Source: Arenimonas daejeonensis (lineage in GTDB: Bacteria; Pseudomonadota; Gammaproteobacteria; Xanthomonadales; Xanthomonadaceae). From it: DNA of 64,000 bases. Shown in pieces: positions 1 to 9,631 of this stretch. The position numbers and the translations under genes were made by a program. Under the pieces are notes generated by a model. The model did not search any database. It saw only the letters and a program-made list of their open reading frames with translations, and had not been told where the DNA came from. Numbering within the stretch: the stretch's first letter is position 1; each line of letters begins with the position of its first letter. The DNA lies in contig NZ_CP042453.1 in the NCBI RefSeq assembly GCF_007993735.1, positions 2,418,001 to 2,482,000 on the forward strand, in the 5' to 3' direction.

Positions 1-762
1 CGCTCGCGTTTGCTGCCGGTGGCGCACATCGCCTGGCTGATGGCAGTGGCTTCGGCGGCCGGCATCACGCTGATGCGCGTGCTGCACGATCGCAGCGCCC
101 TGGCCGATGGCTGGCTGTTGCCGGCGGTGATGGCACCGCTGGCCTTGCTGTTCTATCTGGCATGGAAGCAGCCGGCACTGGCCGGCTGGCCAGTCGCCGG
201 CGAGTTCCCGCGCTGGCGCCGCGTGTGGCTGGCGATCGCCGGAGCCGGCCTTGGCCTGGCCTGGCTGCTGGGCAATTTCCTGCCGGGCGACAGCGACCCC
301 CTGCCCTGGCTGCCGCTGCTCAATCCGCTGGAAATGTCGCTGCTGCTGGGCCTGGTGGTGGCCGCGGCCGCGCTGCGTTCGCACGCCGATCCACACCGCC
401 TGGGCAGTCTGGCCTGGGCCGGCGCGGCGCTGTTCCTGCTGACGATGTCGGTGCTGCGCGCCTGCCACCAGCTGGGCGATCTGCCCTGGTCGGCCGACCT
501 GCTGTCCGAAACACTGGCCCAGACCAGCCTCACCGTGGCCTGGTGCGTAGCCGGCGTCACCGCCTGGATCCTCGGCTCGCGCCGCCGCGACCGCCCGCTG
601 TGGTGGCTGGGTGCGGCCCTGCTGGGCGTGGTGCTGCTGAAGCTGCTGATCGTCGACCGCCAGTTCGTCGGCAACATCACCGGCATCGTGTCCTTCGTCG
701 TCGTGGGCCTGCTGCTGATCGTGGTCGGCCGCATCGCCCCCACCCCACCCCGTTCGGAGTAA
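1..762 (+). CDS. DUF2339 membrane protein, C-terminal part
   Basis: The reading frame is open from the first base, so the start lies outside the window and only about 253 C-terminal residues are seen. The protein is almost entirely hydrophobic, with about seven membrane segments separated by short charged loops. The last segment precedes a short tail ending PPRSE. The pattern, and the DUF3999 gene that follows 4 bases later, match the DUF2339 (predicted membrane protein) family, whose two genes are usually adjacent in xanthomonads. The molecular function of the family is unknown; an envelope role is inferred only from the membrane topology. It is transcribed with the next gene. Confidence 0.75.
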   Translation, partial: RSRLLPVAHIAWLMAVASAAGITLMRVLHDRSALADGWLLPAVMAPLALLFYLAWKQPALAGWPVAGEFPRWRRVWLAIAGAGLGLAWLLGNFLPGDSDPLPWLPLLNPLEMSLLLGLVVAAAALRSHADPHRLGSLAWAGAALFLLTMSVLRACHQLGDLPWSADLLSETLAQTSLTVAWCVAGVTAWILGSRRRDRPLWWLGAALLGVVLLKLLIVDRQFVGNITGIVSFVVVGLLLIVVGRIAPTPPRSE

Positions 763-766
763 ACGC

Positions 767-2098
767 ATGCGCTCGATGTTGATGCTGGGTCTGCTGGCAA
801 CCGGTTTCGCGCAGGCCGCGACGCCGAACGATTACGCCTGGCAATGGCCGATCCAGGCCGATGGCGATGCCGCCGCCTACGTGCTTGAACTCGATGCCGA
901 AGTACTGGCCGACGTACAGCGCAGCGACCTGCGCGACCTGGCGGTGTTCAACGCCCGGGGCGAGGCCGTGCCCTTCGCGTCCTGGCCGCCGAAACCCCAG
1001 GACGAGGCCGTGCGCGAACCGCTGGCCTGGCTGCGCGTGCCCCTGCCCGCCCCCGGCCAGCCCGAAAGCCTGGCGCTGCGGCTGGAGCGCGACAGTGATG
1101 GCCGCCTGCGCGGCCTGGACCTGCGCACCAGCGAAAACACGCCGCCGCCTGCCGAACGCCACGACCTGCTGGTGGACCGCGGCGAAGAAGAGCCGCCCGC
1201 CTTGTCGCGCCTGCATGTGCAGCTTGGCGAAGGCGCCGCGCTGCCGGTGAACCTGCGCGTGCGGATCAGCGCCTCCGACGACCTGGCCGACTGGCAACTG
1301 CTCGGCAGCGGCCTGCCCCTGGTCGCGCTGGACGACAACGGCCTGCGCATCGAACGCCTGCAGCTGGACATCGGCAGCACGCAGGCACGCTACCTGCGTT
1401 TGAGCATCGAAAACGATGGCCACTGGCCCGTGATCGCCGCGCTGCAGGCCGAACGCCGCGTGGCCGGCGGCGACGAGCGCGCCTGGAAGTCGCTCGAACT
1501 CACCGGCACGCCCGTCGCCGACCAGCCCGGCACGTTCACCTACACCAGCCCCGCGCCGGTGGCCGTCGAACGGGTGGACCTGCGCCTGGCCGCCGGCAAT
1601 TCCGTGTCCGCCGTGCAGCTGACCGCCCGCGACCCCGGCACCGACTGGTGGCGCGGCGTCGCCGGTTTCACCGCTTTCCGCCTCGGTAGCGGCAGCGACG
1701 AAGTGCGCCACGTGGCGCCCGTCATCAGCCCGCTTCGCGACCGCGAATGGCAGGTCAGCACCCGGCCTGCGCTGGCCCAGGCGCCAAGCCTGGTGTTGTC
1801 CTACCGCCCCGAACGGTTCGTGATGCTGGCCCAGGGCGAAGGCCCCTACGTGCTGGTGGCCGGCAGCGTGCGTGCCAGCCGTGAGGACTATCCGGTGCAG
1901 GCCGCCCTGGCGGCATCGAGCACGCCGCCGCAACCGGCGACGCTGGGCGCGAGGAGCGAAGCCGGTGGCCAGGCAGCGCTGGAGCCGGAACGTGGCGAGG
2001 ACTGGCAGCGGTGGGTGTTGTGGGCGGTGCTGGCCGCAGGCGCCGGATTGGTGCTGGTGGTTTCGTTGAGGGTATTGCGGCAGCCGAAGGCCGGCTAG
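767..2098 (+). CDS. DUF3999 domain-containing envelope protein
   Basis: 443 residues. An N-terminal signal peptide (about residues 1-18, ending GFAQA) is followed by a large predicted periplasmic beta-rich region. A single membrane helix (about 418-437, WVLWAVLAAGAGLVLVV) precedes a short cytoplasmic tail ending in Arg/Lys residues. This arrangement and the upstream DUF2339 partner identify the DUF3999 family. GGAG lies about 8 bases before the ATG, and the gene starts 4 bases after the DUF2339 stop, so the two are one operon. No catalytic motif is visible. A joint role in the envelope with the DUF2339 protein is inference from neighbourhood. Confidence 0.8.
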   Translation: MRSMLMLGLLATGFAQAATPNDYAWQWPIQADGDAAAYVLELDAEVLADVQRSDLRDLAVFNARGEAVPFASWPPKPQDEAVREPLAWLRVPLPAPGQPESLALRLERDSDGRLRGLDLRTSENTPPPAERHDLLVDRGEEEPPALSRLHVQLGEGAALPVNLRVRISASDDLADWQLLGSGLPLVALDDNGLRIERLQLDIGSTQARYLRLSIENDGHWPVIAALQAERRVAGGDERAWKSLELTGTPVADQPGTFTYTSPAPVAVERVDLRLAAGNSVSAVQLTARDPGTDWWRGVAGFTAFRLGSGSDEVRHVAPVISPLRDREWQVSTRPALAQAPSLVLSYRPERFVMLAQGEGPYVLVAGSVRASREDYPVQAALAASSTPPQPATLGARSEAGGQAALEPERGEDWQRWVLWAVLAAGAGLVLVVSLRVLRQPKAG

Positions 2099-2140
2099 CG
2101 CCCGTCTGCCGTTGCTGCCGGGCCTTGCCGGGAGGACACG

Positions 2141-2998
2141 ATGACGATGCGGATGGATGACCGGCGATGCTTCTTCGCCAGGTGCCTGATGGCAGCGTTG
2201 CTGCTTGGCCCGGCGTCGGGCGCGCATGCGGCGCGGGAAATGCTGGAGTTCGAAATCGAAGGACAGACGCGCCGCGTACTGATGTTCGTGCCGGACACGC
2301 GCAGCACCGAACCACGCACCCTGATGGTGGTGTTCCATGGCCGCGGCGATGACGACACCGCATTCGCGAACGCCGTGCAGCTGCACCGGGACTGGCCCGA
2401 GGCCATCATTGCCTATCCGCGCGGCGAGTTGCGCGAGGCTTCGACGATGCGCGGCTGGCAGTACCGCCCGGGCGACCAGGGCGACCGCGACCTGGCGCTG
2501 GTCGACCGGCTGCTGGAGGAAACGGCCAGGCGCCACGGCACACGACCGGAAAACACGCACGCTGCCGGCTTCTCGAACGGGGGCCACTTCGTGCTGTTGC
2601 TGTTGGCCGAACGTCCGGAGGCATTCGCGACTTTCACCGTGATCGGCTCGGTGCACCCCGGCTTCGAAAGTGATGCGCCACCCAAACCGGTGATGTACCT
2701 GTTCGGCCGCGGCGAAGGCCGTGAGTTCAAGGACGACTGGGCGAAAACCGTCGAAGCGCTGACACGCCACAATCGCACGCAGGGCCCACTGGTGAAGTTC
2801 ATGACCTGCTGCAACCTGCAGTCACCGGGCCCGGGCGGCGCCCCGTTCGTGTTCGGGCTCTACAACGCCGGCCACATCTGGCCGTCGGATGGCAATCAAT
2901 GGCTGATGGAGTTCTCGCAGCACGGGTGGCAACCAGCCGGAAACAAGCAGCCTGGGACCAGGGCGGAAGGCGAGCCCATTCCGTTGATTCAGCCCTGA
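2141..2998 (+). CDS. Secreted alpha/beta-hydrolase, LpqC/PHB-depolymerase-like esterase
   Basis: 285 residues with a signal peptide (about 1-30, ending SGAHA). The mature part is an alpha/beta-hydrolase: [10 protein letters not shown] forms the oxyanion region, GFSNGG (about residue 146) carries the nucleophile Ser, and NAGHIWP near the C-terminus supplies the catalytic His. This resembles the LpqC/polyhydroxybutyrate depolymerase-like esterases (feruloyl esterase family 1 fold). GGAGG sits 5 bases before the ATG. It ends tail-to-tail with argH, and the stop codons overlap within 10 bases. The substrate is unknown; PHB depolymerase activity should not be assumed although phaR and phaB occur elsewhere in the window. 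Confidence 0.8.
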   Translation: MTMRMDDRRCFFARCLMAALLLGPASGAHAAREMLEFEIEGQTRRVLMFVPDTRSTEPRTLMVVFHGRGDDDTAFANAVQLHRDWPEAIIAYPRGELREASTMRGWQYRPGDQGDRDLALVDRLLEETARRHGTRPENTHAAGFSNGGHFVLLLLAERPEAFATFTVIGSVHPGFESDAPPKPVMYLFGRGEGREFKDDWAKTVEALTRHNRTQGPLVKFMTCCNLQSPGPGGAPFVFGLYNAGHIWPSDGNQWLMEFSQHGWQPAGNKQPGTRAEGEPIPLIQP

Positions 2999-4286
2999 AG
3001 CGCCGTCTCCGCAAGCCGGCGCCTGATCGTTTCAAACCCGGGGAGGCATGACCCCCGGGTGAGGTTCGCGCGTCCAGGCTGGCCTGCGGGTCCGCGCCAT
3101 GCGCCGGCAGCGGTTCCACCGCGGCCAGCTTGTAGGCCTCGCGGAACGGCAGGCCCGCGACGGCCAGCTCGACGGCCTTGTCGGTGGCGTACATGCCGTC
3201 GTCGAAGGCGTTCGACAGGCGTTCGGCATTCCACTGCAGACCGCGCAGCAGGTCCGGCAGCAGCGCCAGTGCGCCCAGGCCGCGACCGAAGGCGTGGAAG
3301 AGCGCACCCTTGGTGAACTGCAGGTCGCGGTGGTAGCCGGTGGGCAGCGACAGCAGCTGTTCGAGCTCGGTGCGGGCGGCGGCGACGCTGGCATAGGTCG
3401 CACGCATCAGTTCCACCAGGTCGGGATTGCGCTTGTTGGGCATGATCGAGCTGCCGGTGGTGTATTGCGGCGGCAGTTTGACGAAGCCGAATTCGGCGGT
3501 GGTGAACAGGCTCAGGTCCCATGCCAGGCGGCGCAGGTCCAGCACGGCGGCACCGAGGGCGTCCACGGCGGCGATCTCGAACTTGCCGCGCGAGAGCTGG
3601 GCATAGATCGGACTGACCTGCAAACGCGCGAATCCGAGCTCCTTCGTGCTGCCTTCGCGGTCCAGCGGCAGGTTGACGCCGTAACCGGCGGCGGTGCCGA
3701 GGGGATTGGCGTCGATCCAGTCGCGGGCCTGCTTCGCTCGCACGGCGTTGTCGATGAAGGCCTCGGCGAAACCCGCCCACCACATGGCGGTGGACGAGAC
3801 CACGGCGCGCTGCAGGTGGGTGTAACCGGGCATGGGGATGGCTTCGGCTTCGGCGCGCTGCAGGCAGACTTCGGCGGTCTCGCGGCACAGGGCCTTCACT
3901 TCGCCCAGCTTGCGCTTGAGCCACAGGCGCGTGGCCACCAGCACCTGGTCGTTGCGGCTGCGGCCGGTGTGGATCCGGCGGCCGGTGTCGCCCAGGCGTT
4001 CGACCAGGCGCGATTCGATGGCGGAATGGCCGTCCTCGAAACGCTCGTCCAGCACGAAAGTGCCGGATTTCAGGTCCTCCGACAGCATGGCCAGTTCATG
4101 GCACAGCGCTTCACATTCGTCGTTCGTGAGGATGCCGATGCGCGCCAGTCCACGCGCATGCGCGGCCGAGGCGGTGATGTCGTCCTGGATGAATTCGCGG
4201 TCCAGCAGCACGTCACCGCCGGCCAGGAAGGCCTGGATGCGCGCGTCCACTTCGACGCCCGGTTTCTGCCACAGCAGCTCGCTCAT
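2989..4286 (-). CDS. argH: Argininosuccinate lyase (frame interrupted near the 3' end)
   Basis: Cleaves argininosuccinate to arginine and fumarate, the last step of arginine synthesis in the cytoplasm. About 431 residues. Family signatures seen: [18 protein letters not shown] and the fumarase-superfamily loop [12 protein letters not shown]. The start ATG overlaps the argC stop as ATGA. After [10 protein letters not shown] the frame runs on into the antisense of the neighbouring esterase. Adding one G to the G5 run at about 3054-3058 restores an ending [11 protein letters not shown] and a stop at 2989-2991. This is therefore probably a one-base consensus error rather than a real extension. It is the last gene of the arg operon. 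Confidence 0.93.
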
Positions 4287-5233
4287 GTCGGGATTCCCAT
4301 CGTTTCCGGCAGGCCGAAGGCCAGGTTGAGGTTCTGCAGGGCCTGGGTGGCGGCGCCCTTGAGCAGGTTGTCGAGGGTGGACACCACGACCAGGCGGCGG
4401 CCATCGGCGGACAGCGTGAACCCGCCCACCTCGGCATGGTGCTTTCCTGCGATCCGGCTGACCCAGGGGGCGTCGTCGAGCACGCGTACCAGCGGCTCGC
4501 TGCCGTAAAGACGATCGTAGGCGAGCTTCACCGTGTCCGGCGTGTGCGCAGAGGCCAGGTGCAGGTTCGCCGTCAACGTGATGCCGCGGAAATGCGGCGC
4601 CACGTGCGGCATGAATTCCACCGCGTGTCCCAGCTGGCGCGTGACCTCGCGTTCGTGCACGTGGCCGGTGAGCGAATACGGCATCAGGTTGTCACGCAGT
4701 TTGACCGGGTCGTTCTTGTCCGAGGCGCTGGTGCCGGCGCCGGAATATCCCGACACACCGAAACACTGCACCGGACCGGCCAGGGCCTGGCACATCGGCG
4801 CGATCGCCAGCTGCATCGCGGTGGCGTAACAGCCCGGGTTGCTGATGCGGGTGGCGCCGGGCGCCGAGGCGCGGGTGAGTTCGGGCAGGCCATAGTGCCA
4901 GCGGTCGTCGAAGCGGTAATCGGCCGAGAGGTCCACGACCACGGTGCGCGGCGCCCGTACATCGAGTTCGGCGACGAAAGGCGCGGCCATGCCGTTGGGC
5001 AAGGCCAGTACCGGGGCGTCTGCGCCCTGCCCTGCAGCCGCGGCGGCATCGAGGTTCACGTAGCGCAGGTCGCCGGCATAGGCCGGCTCATGCTCCGCCA
5101 GCGGCTGGCCGGCACGTTCGCGCGAAGATACGAAGGCGAGTTCGAAGCGCGGGTGCGCGGCCACCAGCTTGATCAGTTCGGCACCGACATGGCCACGCGC
5201 ACCGACCAGGCCCAGGGAAATTCTTGCGGTCAC
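4283..5233 (-). CDS. argC: N-acetyl-gamma-glutamyl-phosphate reductase
   Basis: NADPH-dependent reduction of N-acetylglutamyl phosphate to the semialdehyde. 316 residues from the GTG at 5233. That start is preferred to the much longer upstream frame because it overlaps the stop of the GNAT gene as GTGA and begins directly before the Rossmann segment [16 protein letters not shown]. The catalytic-Cys region is SNPGCYATA (about residue 150), and a second conserved segment is HVAPHFRGI. Length and order in the operon fit the xanthomonad type. It is coupled downstream to argH by a 4-base overlap. Confidence 0.95.
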   Translation of the reverse strand: MTARISLGLVGARGHVGAELIKLVAAHPRFELAFVSSRERAGQPLAEHEPAYAGDLRYVNLDAAAAAGQGADAPVLALPNGMAAPFVAELDVRAPRTVVVDLSADYRFDDRWHYGLPELTRASAPGATRISNPGCYATAMQLAIAPMCQALAGPVQCFGVSGYSGAGTSASDKNDPVKLRDNLMPYSLTGHVHEREVTRQLGHAVEFMPHVAPHFRGITLTANLHLASAHTPDTVKLAYDRLYGSEPLVRVLDDAPWVSRIAGKHHAEVGGFTLSADGRRLVVVSTLDNLLKGAATQALQNLNLAFGLPETMGIPT

Positions 5234-5835
5234 GCCGAGGCTCCGTGGTCCAGTTTGTAGTCGAGATTGCGGCGCACGGTCGGCCACTCGTTGTCGAGGA
5301 TCGAGTACACGACGGTATCGCGCAGGTGCCCGTCGGGCATGCGCATCTGCCGGCGCAGGATGCCGTCGAAGTGCGCACCGAGTCGTTCGATCGCGGTGCG
5401 CGAGCGATGGTTGAAGGCATGGGTCCGGAATTCCACCACCGTGCAACCCATGGCATCGAAGGCATGGCCCAGCAGCAGGCGCTTGGCCTCGGTGTTGAGT
5501 GGCGTACGCTGCACGCGGGTCGAGTACCAGGTGTAGCCGATCTCCAGACTGGGGATCACCGGGTCCATGCGGAAGTAACGCGTGCAGCCCACCGGTTCGC
5601 CGGCGGCATTGCGCACCAGGAAGGGCATGGCGGTGCCCGCTTCGCGGTCGGCCAGCGCCTTGGCGACATAGGGACGCACCGTTTCCGGCCCCGGCACCGA
5701 GGTGTACCAGAGGTTCCAGAGTTCGCCGTCCGAAGCTGCCAGCAGCAGGTCTTCGACATGCTCCTTCTGCAGCGGTTCCAGGCTGACGTGGGCGCCCTCG
5801 AGCATGGGCGGGATGGTCCAGTGCAGGTTGTTCAT
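5230..5835 (-). CDS. GNAT acetyltransferase of the arginine cluster (RimJ/RimL type)
   Basis: 201 residues, a single GNAT domain of the RimJ/RimL group: [14 protein letters not shown] at the start, [18 protein letters not shown] in the acetyl-CoA-binding region, then [21 protein letters not shown]. It sits between argB and argC with a 4-base gap and a 4-base overlap, so it is translated as part of the arg operon. A gene of this type recurs at this place in xanthomonad arg clusters. Its substrate is not established. A role in acetylating an arginine intermediate is suggested by position only, because N-acetylglutamate synthase activity is already present in the fused ArgB protein. Confidence 0.8.
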   Translation of the reverse strand: MNNLHWTIPPMLEGAHVSLEPLQKEHVEDLLLAASDGELWNLWYTSVPGPETVRPYVAKALADREAGTAMPFLVRNAAGEPVGCTRYFRMDPVIPSLEIGYTWYSTRVQRTPLNTEAKRLLLGHAFDAMGCTVVEFRTHAFNHRSRTAIERLGAHFDGILRRQMRMPDGHLRDTVVYSILDNEWPTVRRNLDYKLDHGASA

Positions 5836-5839
5836 AACC

Positions 5840-7145
5840 TCAGCCTTTCAGGGTGGCGGGCCGGGCCAGGCAGTGTTCGACCGCGTAGCGTATCTGCTCC
5901 CAGCCCTCGAGCCCGTACCAGAATACATTCCACTTCTCGCCCTTGAGGCAACCATCGGCCTCGTCGAAGTAGAAGTCGTTGACCGGGTTGCCGGCGCGGG
6001 CGCGCCAGAACAGCTGCGGGGTCTGGTCGCGCATCACCTGCCAGGCGGCGCGGCCCAGGCCTTCGCCTGGGCGTCGTCGCTGACCGCGAACTTGTCCAGG
6101 TGCGGGATGCCGTCCTCGAGCGTGATGATCAGGGCCGCGCGGTAGTGTTCGCTGACGTAGGCCTTGTAGAGGTTGGTCTTCTCGAAATAGTCCGGCGCCA
6201 GCTTGCGGCTGAAGCCCGATTCGATCAGAACCTTCAGCCGCTTGAGGTCGAGTTTCTTCCAGGAAGTGACGCTGCGCACCTGCTCGCCGCGCCGCACCAG
6301 GTGCCGGAGCCGCGGTGGGTGAACAATTCCTTGGCCAGCTGGTCGGGCCGGGTGATCGAGACCGAGCTCGAGGGCGGCAGCTCCATCAGCAGGTCATGGA
6401 TCTGCTCGATCTTCACCTTCATGCCCGAATGCAGCCAGGGCTGGCGCAGCAGGTCGGCGTATTCGGTGCTGAGGTTGATCGAGTCGATCACCTTGCCGTC
6501 GCCGTCCAGCAGGCCGCCGGTGCCGGTGAGGAAGATGATCTTGTAGGGCTGCAGGGTCTTGACCAGCTCGTTCGCGGCCCAGTCGGCGTTGATGTTGAGG
6601 ATCTGGCCGCCGGCGGTTTCACCCAGCGAGGCGATCACGGGGATCGAGCCGACCTTGATCGCCGCCTGGATGCCGGCGGTGTGCACGGCATCGACCTTGC
6701 CGACGAGTCCGTACTTGCGCTTGTTGAGGAAGCCGCACTCGAACACGCCCGAAGTGATCGACGTGGCGCGCACGCCCTGCGCCTGCAGGGCCTCGACCAG
6801 GCGCAGGTTCTCCTGCTGCGAGACGCGGCGCACGATGGCCAGTCCGGTGGCGTCGGTGACGCGCAGGCCGTCCACGGTGACCTTTTCGATCTTCGCGGCC
6901 TTCATCTGTTCGTCCAGCTGCGGGCCGGCGCCGTGGATGACGATCGGCGTCAGGCCCACCTGCTGCAGGAAAGACAGCGAGCTCACCAGCGCGTCCAGGT
7001 CGTCGCGCAGGATCGCGCCGCCGACCTTGACCACGGCGAAGCGCTCGGCGTCGAGCTGCGAGAAGCGCTTGAGGTACTGCTGGATCTCCTTGGCGCTGGC
7101 CATGTTGGACAGCAGCCGGACGATCGTTGTGCGCATTTCAGTCAT
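5840..7145 (-). CDS. argB: Bifunctional N-acetylglutamate kinase/synthase (two frame interruptions)
   Basis: Makes N-acetylglutamate (C-terminal GNAT synthase domain) and phosphorylates it (N-terminal kinase domain). About 435 residues after correction. Kinase: [41 protein letters not shown]. Synthase: [37 protein letters not shown]. The frame breaks after THRGSGT (about 6300) and within SDDAQ (about 6066). Restoring one base in each short run gives the continuous family sequence with LVRRGEQ and [14 protein letters not shown]. Vertebrate-like fused NAGS-K enzymes are typical of Xanthomonadaceae. The ATG at 7145 overlaps the stop of a 39-residue ORF upstream. Confidence 0.92.
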
Positions 7146-7257
7146 GGTGAGCGTGGGCGATGTCGAAGGCGAATCCCGGAAGTGCCCTCCGGGAAAATTC
7201 CAGTTGGCCCGCGGTCAACGCGGGGGCGGCTTGGGCGATCAGGCTGAGGTCGTTCAC
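7138..7257 (-). CDS. Possible 39-residue protein filling the argE-argB gap
   Basis: A small GTG-started frame exactly bridges argE and argB. Its GTG overlaps the argE stop as GTGA, and its TGA overlaps the ATG region of argB. The 39 residues begin [14 protein letters not shown] and end with a His-rich tail, AHAHHD. I recognise no family. Such double overlaps usually mark translationally coupled genes, but the frame could equally be a chance opening in GC-rich DNA, with argB initiated by reinitiation after argE. No independent RBS is obvious. Conservation of the peptide in related genomes would decide. Confidence 0.35.
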   Translation of the reverse strand: MNDLSLIAQAAPALTAGQLEFSRRALPGFAFDIAHAHHD

Positions 7258-8351
7258 GAGGCCTCCATCAGGCGTTGGTAGGTGGCGGAAACGGTGGCGA
7301 GCTGGTCCAGCGAAACCCATTCGTCGGCGGTGTGGGCCTGGGCGATGTCGCCCGGGCCGAACACCAGCGCGGTCATTCCGGCCTGCGAGAACAGCGAAGC
7401 TTCGGTCCAGAAGTCCACGGCATTGCCGATCGGCATGCCCAGTTCGTCGGCGAGGTCACGCGCCGCCAGACGGCGCTCCTCGGCCCGAGCCACGTCGCCG
7501 GAAGGCAAGGAGGGCCCGGAGAAGGTCTCTTCGTAGGAAGCCAGCATGCCGGCCGGCGCGAAGCTGCGGAACAGTTCGTGCAGCGTCTCCAGCGACTGCG
7601 AGGGCAGCGGCCGGAAACCGAAACGGAGTTCGGCCCTGGGCGCGATCATGTTGGCCTTGATGCCGCCTTCGACCCGGCCGATGTTGAAGCGCAGGCCGGT
7701 GAGCCCGCCGAAACGCAGATGGTCCTGGGCCTGCACGAAGTCCATCGCCTGGCTGCCCCAGCGGATCGCCGCATGCAGGGCACTGGTATCGCGCGCCTGG
7801 GCACCGGAAGCGTGGCCGGCTTCACCGCGGAACTTCATCAGCACAGAACTGATGCCGCGATGCGCGAGCACGGCCTGCCCCATCGTCGGTTCGGCCACGA
7901 TGGCTTCCTCGAAGCCATGGTCGGAAGCGAGGAAGGCGGCGATGCAGCGCGCGTCGTTGGCCTCCTCGTCGGTACTGAACAGGAAGGCCACGTCCCCCGT
8001 TGTCCGCCGCGCCGCCGCCACCAGTCCCGCTGCCGCGCCCTTGATGTCGCAGGCGCCAAGCGCGATGGCCCGGTCGGCGGTCACGCGCAGGGTGTGCGGA
8101 TCGGCACTCCAGGCCGGCGACGAAGGCACGGTATCGAGGTGGACGTTGAAGACGCGCTTAGGCGCACCGCGCACCGCCAGCATCGACACCGCGCCGGCAC
8201 CGTGGTCGGTCACCGTGATGCGGAAATCCGGCAACTGCGTGCGCAAGTAGTCGAAGATGCCGCCCGTACCGATGTCGCGCGGCGGGTTGCGGGTGTCGAA
8301 GGACACCAGCGCTTCCAGGTGCTTCAGGACTTCGGGCAGCAGGTCGGCCAT
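7254..8351 (-). CDS. argE: Acetylornithine/acetylcitrulline deacetylase, M20 family
   Basis: 365 residues, M20 metallopeptidase family. In xanthomonads this enzyme removes the acetyl group after the carbamoyl transfer, acting on N-acetylcitrulline. Zinc-site motifs: VFNVHLDTVP (His and Asp ligands), GACDIKGA, STDEEAND (catalytic Glu pair) and the C-terminal GPGDIAQAHTADEWV. The linker between catalytic and lid domains contains HRGISSVLMKFRGEAGHASG. The start ATG lies 1 base after the argG stop. Substrate preference follows from the neighbouring acetylornithine carbamoyltransferase and is inference here. Confidence 0.9.
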   Translation of the reverse strand: MADLLPEVLKHLEALVSFDTRNPPRDIGTGGIFDYLRTQLPDFRITVTDHGAGAVSMLAVRGAPKRVFNVHLDTVPSSPAWSADPHTLRVTADRAIALGACDIKGAAAGLVAAARRTTGDVAFLFSTDEEANDARCIAAFLASDHGFEEAIVAEPTMGQAVLAHRGISSVLMKFRGEAGHASGAQARDTSALHAAIRWGSQAMDFVQAQDHLRFGGLTGLRFNIGRVEGGIKANMIAPRAELRFGFRPLPSQSLETLHELFRSFAPAGMLASYEETFSGPSLPSGDVARAEERRLAARDLADELGMPIGNAVDFWTEASLFSQAGMTALVFGPGDIAQAHTADEWVSLDQLATVSATYQRLMEAS

Positions 8352-8352
8352 G

Positions 8353-9555
8353 TCAGGGCTTCCGGTTCACTTCGGCCCAGAGCGTGCTGCTCATGCCGTA
8401 CAGGCGGATGAACCCCTCGGCCTCGGCCACGCCCCAGTCGGCGGACTGGGCGTAGGTGGCGCCCTTGGCGTTGAGGATGTGCGGCGAGCGGATGGCCACG
8501 GCGCCGACGCTGCCGCCCTGGGTTTCCAGCACGACTTCGCCGTTGACCGTGCCCTGGCTGGAGGCGAGGAAGGCCTCGAGATCGGTCTTGAGCGGATCGT
8601 TGTAGAAACCTTCGTAGACCAACTCGACCCACTTGTGCGCGACTTCGGGCTTGAAGCGGTTCTGGTGCTTGCTCAGCACCGCCTCTTCCAGCGCACGATG
8701 GCCGGCCAGCAGCACCGCCAGCCCTGGCGCTTCGAAGATGATGCGACCCTTGAGGCCGATGGTGGTGTCGCCGGTGTAGATGCCGCGGCCGACGCCGTAC
8801 TTCGCGAACAGGCCGTTGAGTTTCGCCAGCAACTCGGCGCCCGCCATCTCCTGCCCATCCAGCGCCACGGCTTCGCCTTGTACGAACGTCAACGTCACCC
8901 GCAGCGGCTCGGCCGGCCACTCGGTGCGTGGCGCGCACCAGCCGCGGGCGCCTTCACCCGGCGCTTCCCAGCGGTCGATCTCGCCGCCCGACATGGTCAG
9001 GCCCAGCAGGTTCTCGTTGATGGTGTAGGCCTTCTGCTTGGCCCGCACCTCGAAGCCGCGTTCTTCCAGATAAGCCTGTTCATAGGCGCGGGTCTGGGTG
9101 TGCTCCTTCTGGATCTCACGGATGGGCGCCACGATCTGGTAGTCGCCCGCCGCCTTCACGGCCAGGTCGAAACGCACCTGGTCGTTGCCCATGCCAGTGC
9201 AGCCGTGCGCGATCGCGCGCGTGCCGATCTCGGCGGCGCGCCTGAGCGCCGCGTCAACGATCAGGTAACGATCGGACACCAGCAACGGATACTGACCCTG
9301 GTAACCCTCGCCCGCCATCACGAAAGGTTTGACGAAACCGTCCCAGATCGCCGGGCCACCATCCACGGTGACGTGGCTGGCGGCGCCGAGCTCGGCGGCG
9401 CGCTGCTCGATGTAGGCGCGTTCTTCGGCATCCACGCCACCGGTGTCGGCGAACACGGTGTGCACGGCCCAGCCACGTTCCTGCAGCCAGGGGATACAGA
9501 AGCTGGTGTCGAGGCCGCCGGAAAAGGCGAGGACGATGTTTTTGGTCGAGGTCAT
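8353..9555 (-). CDS. argG: Argininosuccinate synthase
   Basis: 400 residues. Joins citrulline and aspartate using ATP. The ATP P-loop is at the N-terminus ([17 protein letters not shown], from about residue 8), followed by [14 protein letters not shown] and PIREIQKE. In xanthomonad-type sequences the second half continues with [18 protein letters not shown]. Length is normal for this branch. It is separated from argF' by a 76-base gap holding a GC-rich hairpin repeat, and from argE by 1 base. It is an intact frame. Confidence 0.95.
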   Translation of the reverse strand: MTSTKNIVLAFSGGLDTSFCIPWLQERGWAVHTVFADTGGVDAEERAYIEQRAAELGAASHVTVDGGPAIWDGFVKPFVMAGEGYQGQYPLLVSDRYLIVDAALRRAAEIGTRAIAHGCTGMGNDQVRFDLAVKAAGDYQIVAPIREIQKEHTQTRAYEQAYLEERGFEVRAKQKAYTINENLLGLTMSGGEIDRWEAPGEGARGWCAPRTEWPAEPLRVTLTFVQGEAVALDGQEMAGAELLAKLNGLFAKYGVGRGIYTGDTTIGLKGRIIFEAPGLAVLLAGHRALEEAVLSKHQNRFKPEVAHKWVELVYEGFYNDPLKTDLEAFLASSQGTVNGEVVLETQGGSVGAVAIRSPHILNAKGATYAQSADWGVAEAEGFIRLYGMSSTLWAEVNRKP

Positions 9556-9580
9556 TCGGGTTTCCTGGGAATCTGCTTGT

Positions 9581-9618
9581 CCCCCTCCCCGCTGGCGGGG
9601 GAGGGCCGGGGTGGGGGT
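9581..9618. repeat. REP-like GC-rich hairpin inside the arg operon
   Basis: The block CCCCCTCCCCGC-TG-GCGGGGGAGGG folds as a stem of about 10 bp with a 2-base tip, followed by CCGGGGTGGGGG. This C-run/G-run composition is that of the short dispersed repeats common between genes in xanthomonads and other GC-rich Proteobacteria. It lies between argF' and argG with no T-tract, so it is not a standard terminator. It could modulate mRNA stability of the distal operon. Only one copy occurs in this window, so the repeat nature is inferred from resemblance. Confidence 0.5.
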
Positions 9619-9631
9619 GCTCGGTCTTGCC

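Noticed and set aside
677..2770. A 697-residue open frame antisense to the DUF3999 and esterase genes
   Set aside because: It mirrors two genes that have signal peptides and domain motifs. Its His/Arg/Gln-rich composition is typical of antisense frames in GC-rich coding DNA.
9581..9618. GC-rich hairpin between argF' and argG as an intrinsic terminator
   Set aside because: There is no T-tract on either strand, and argG needs read-through from the upstream promoter.
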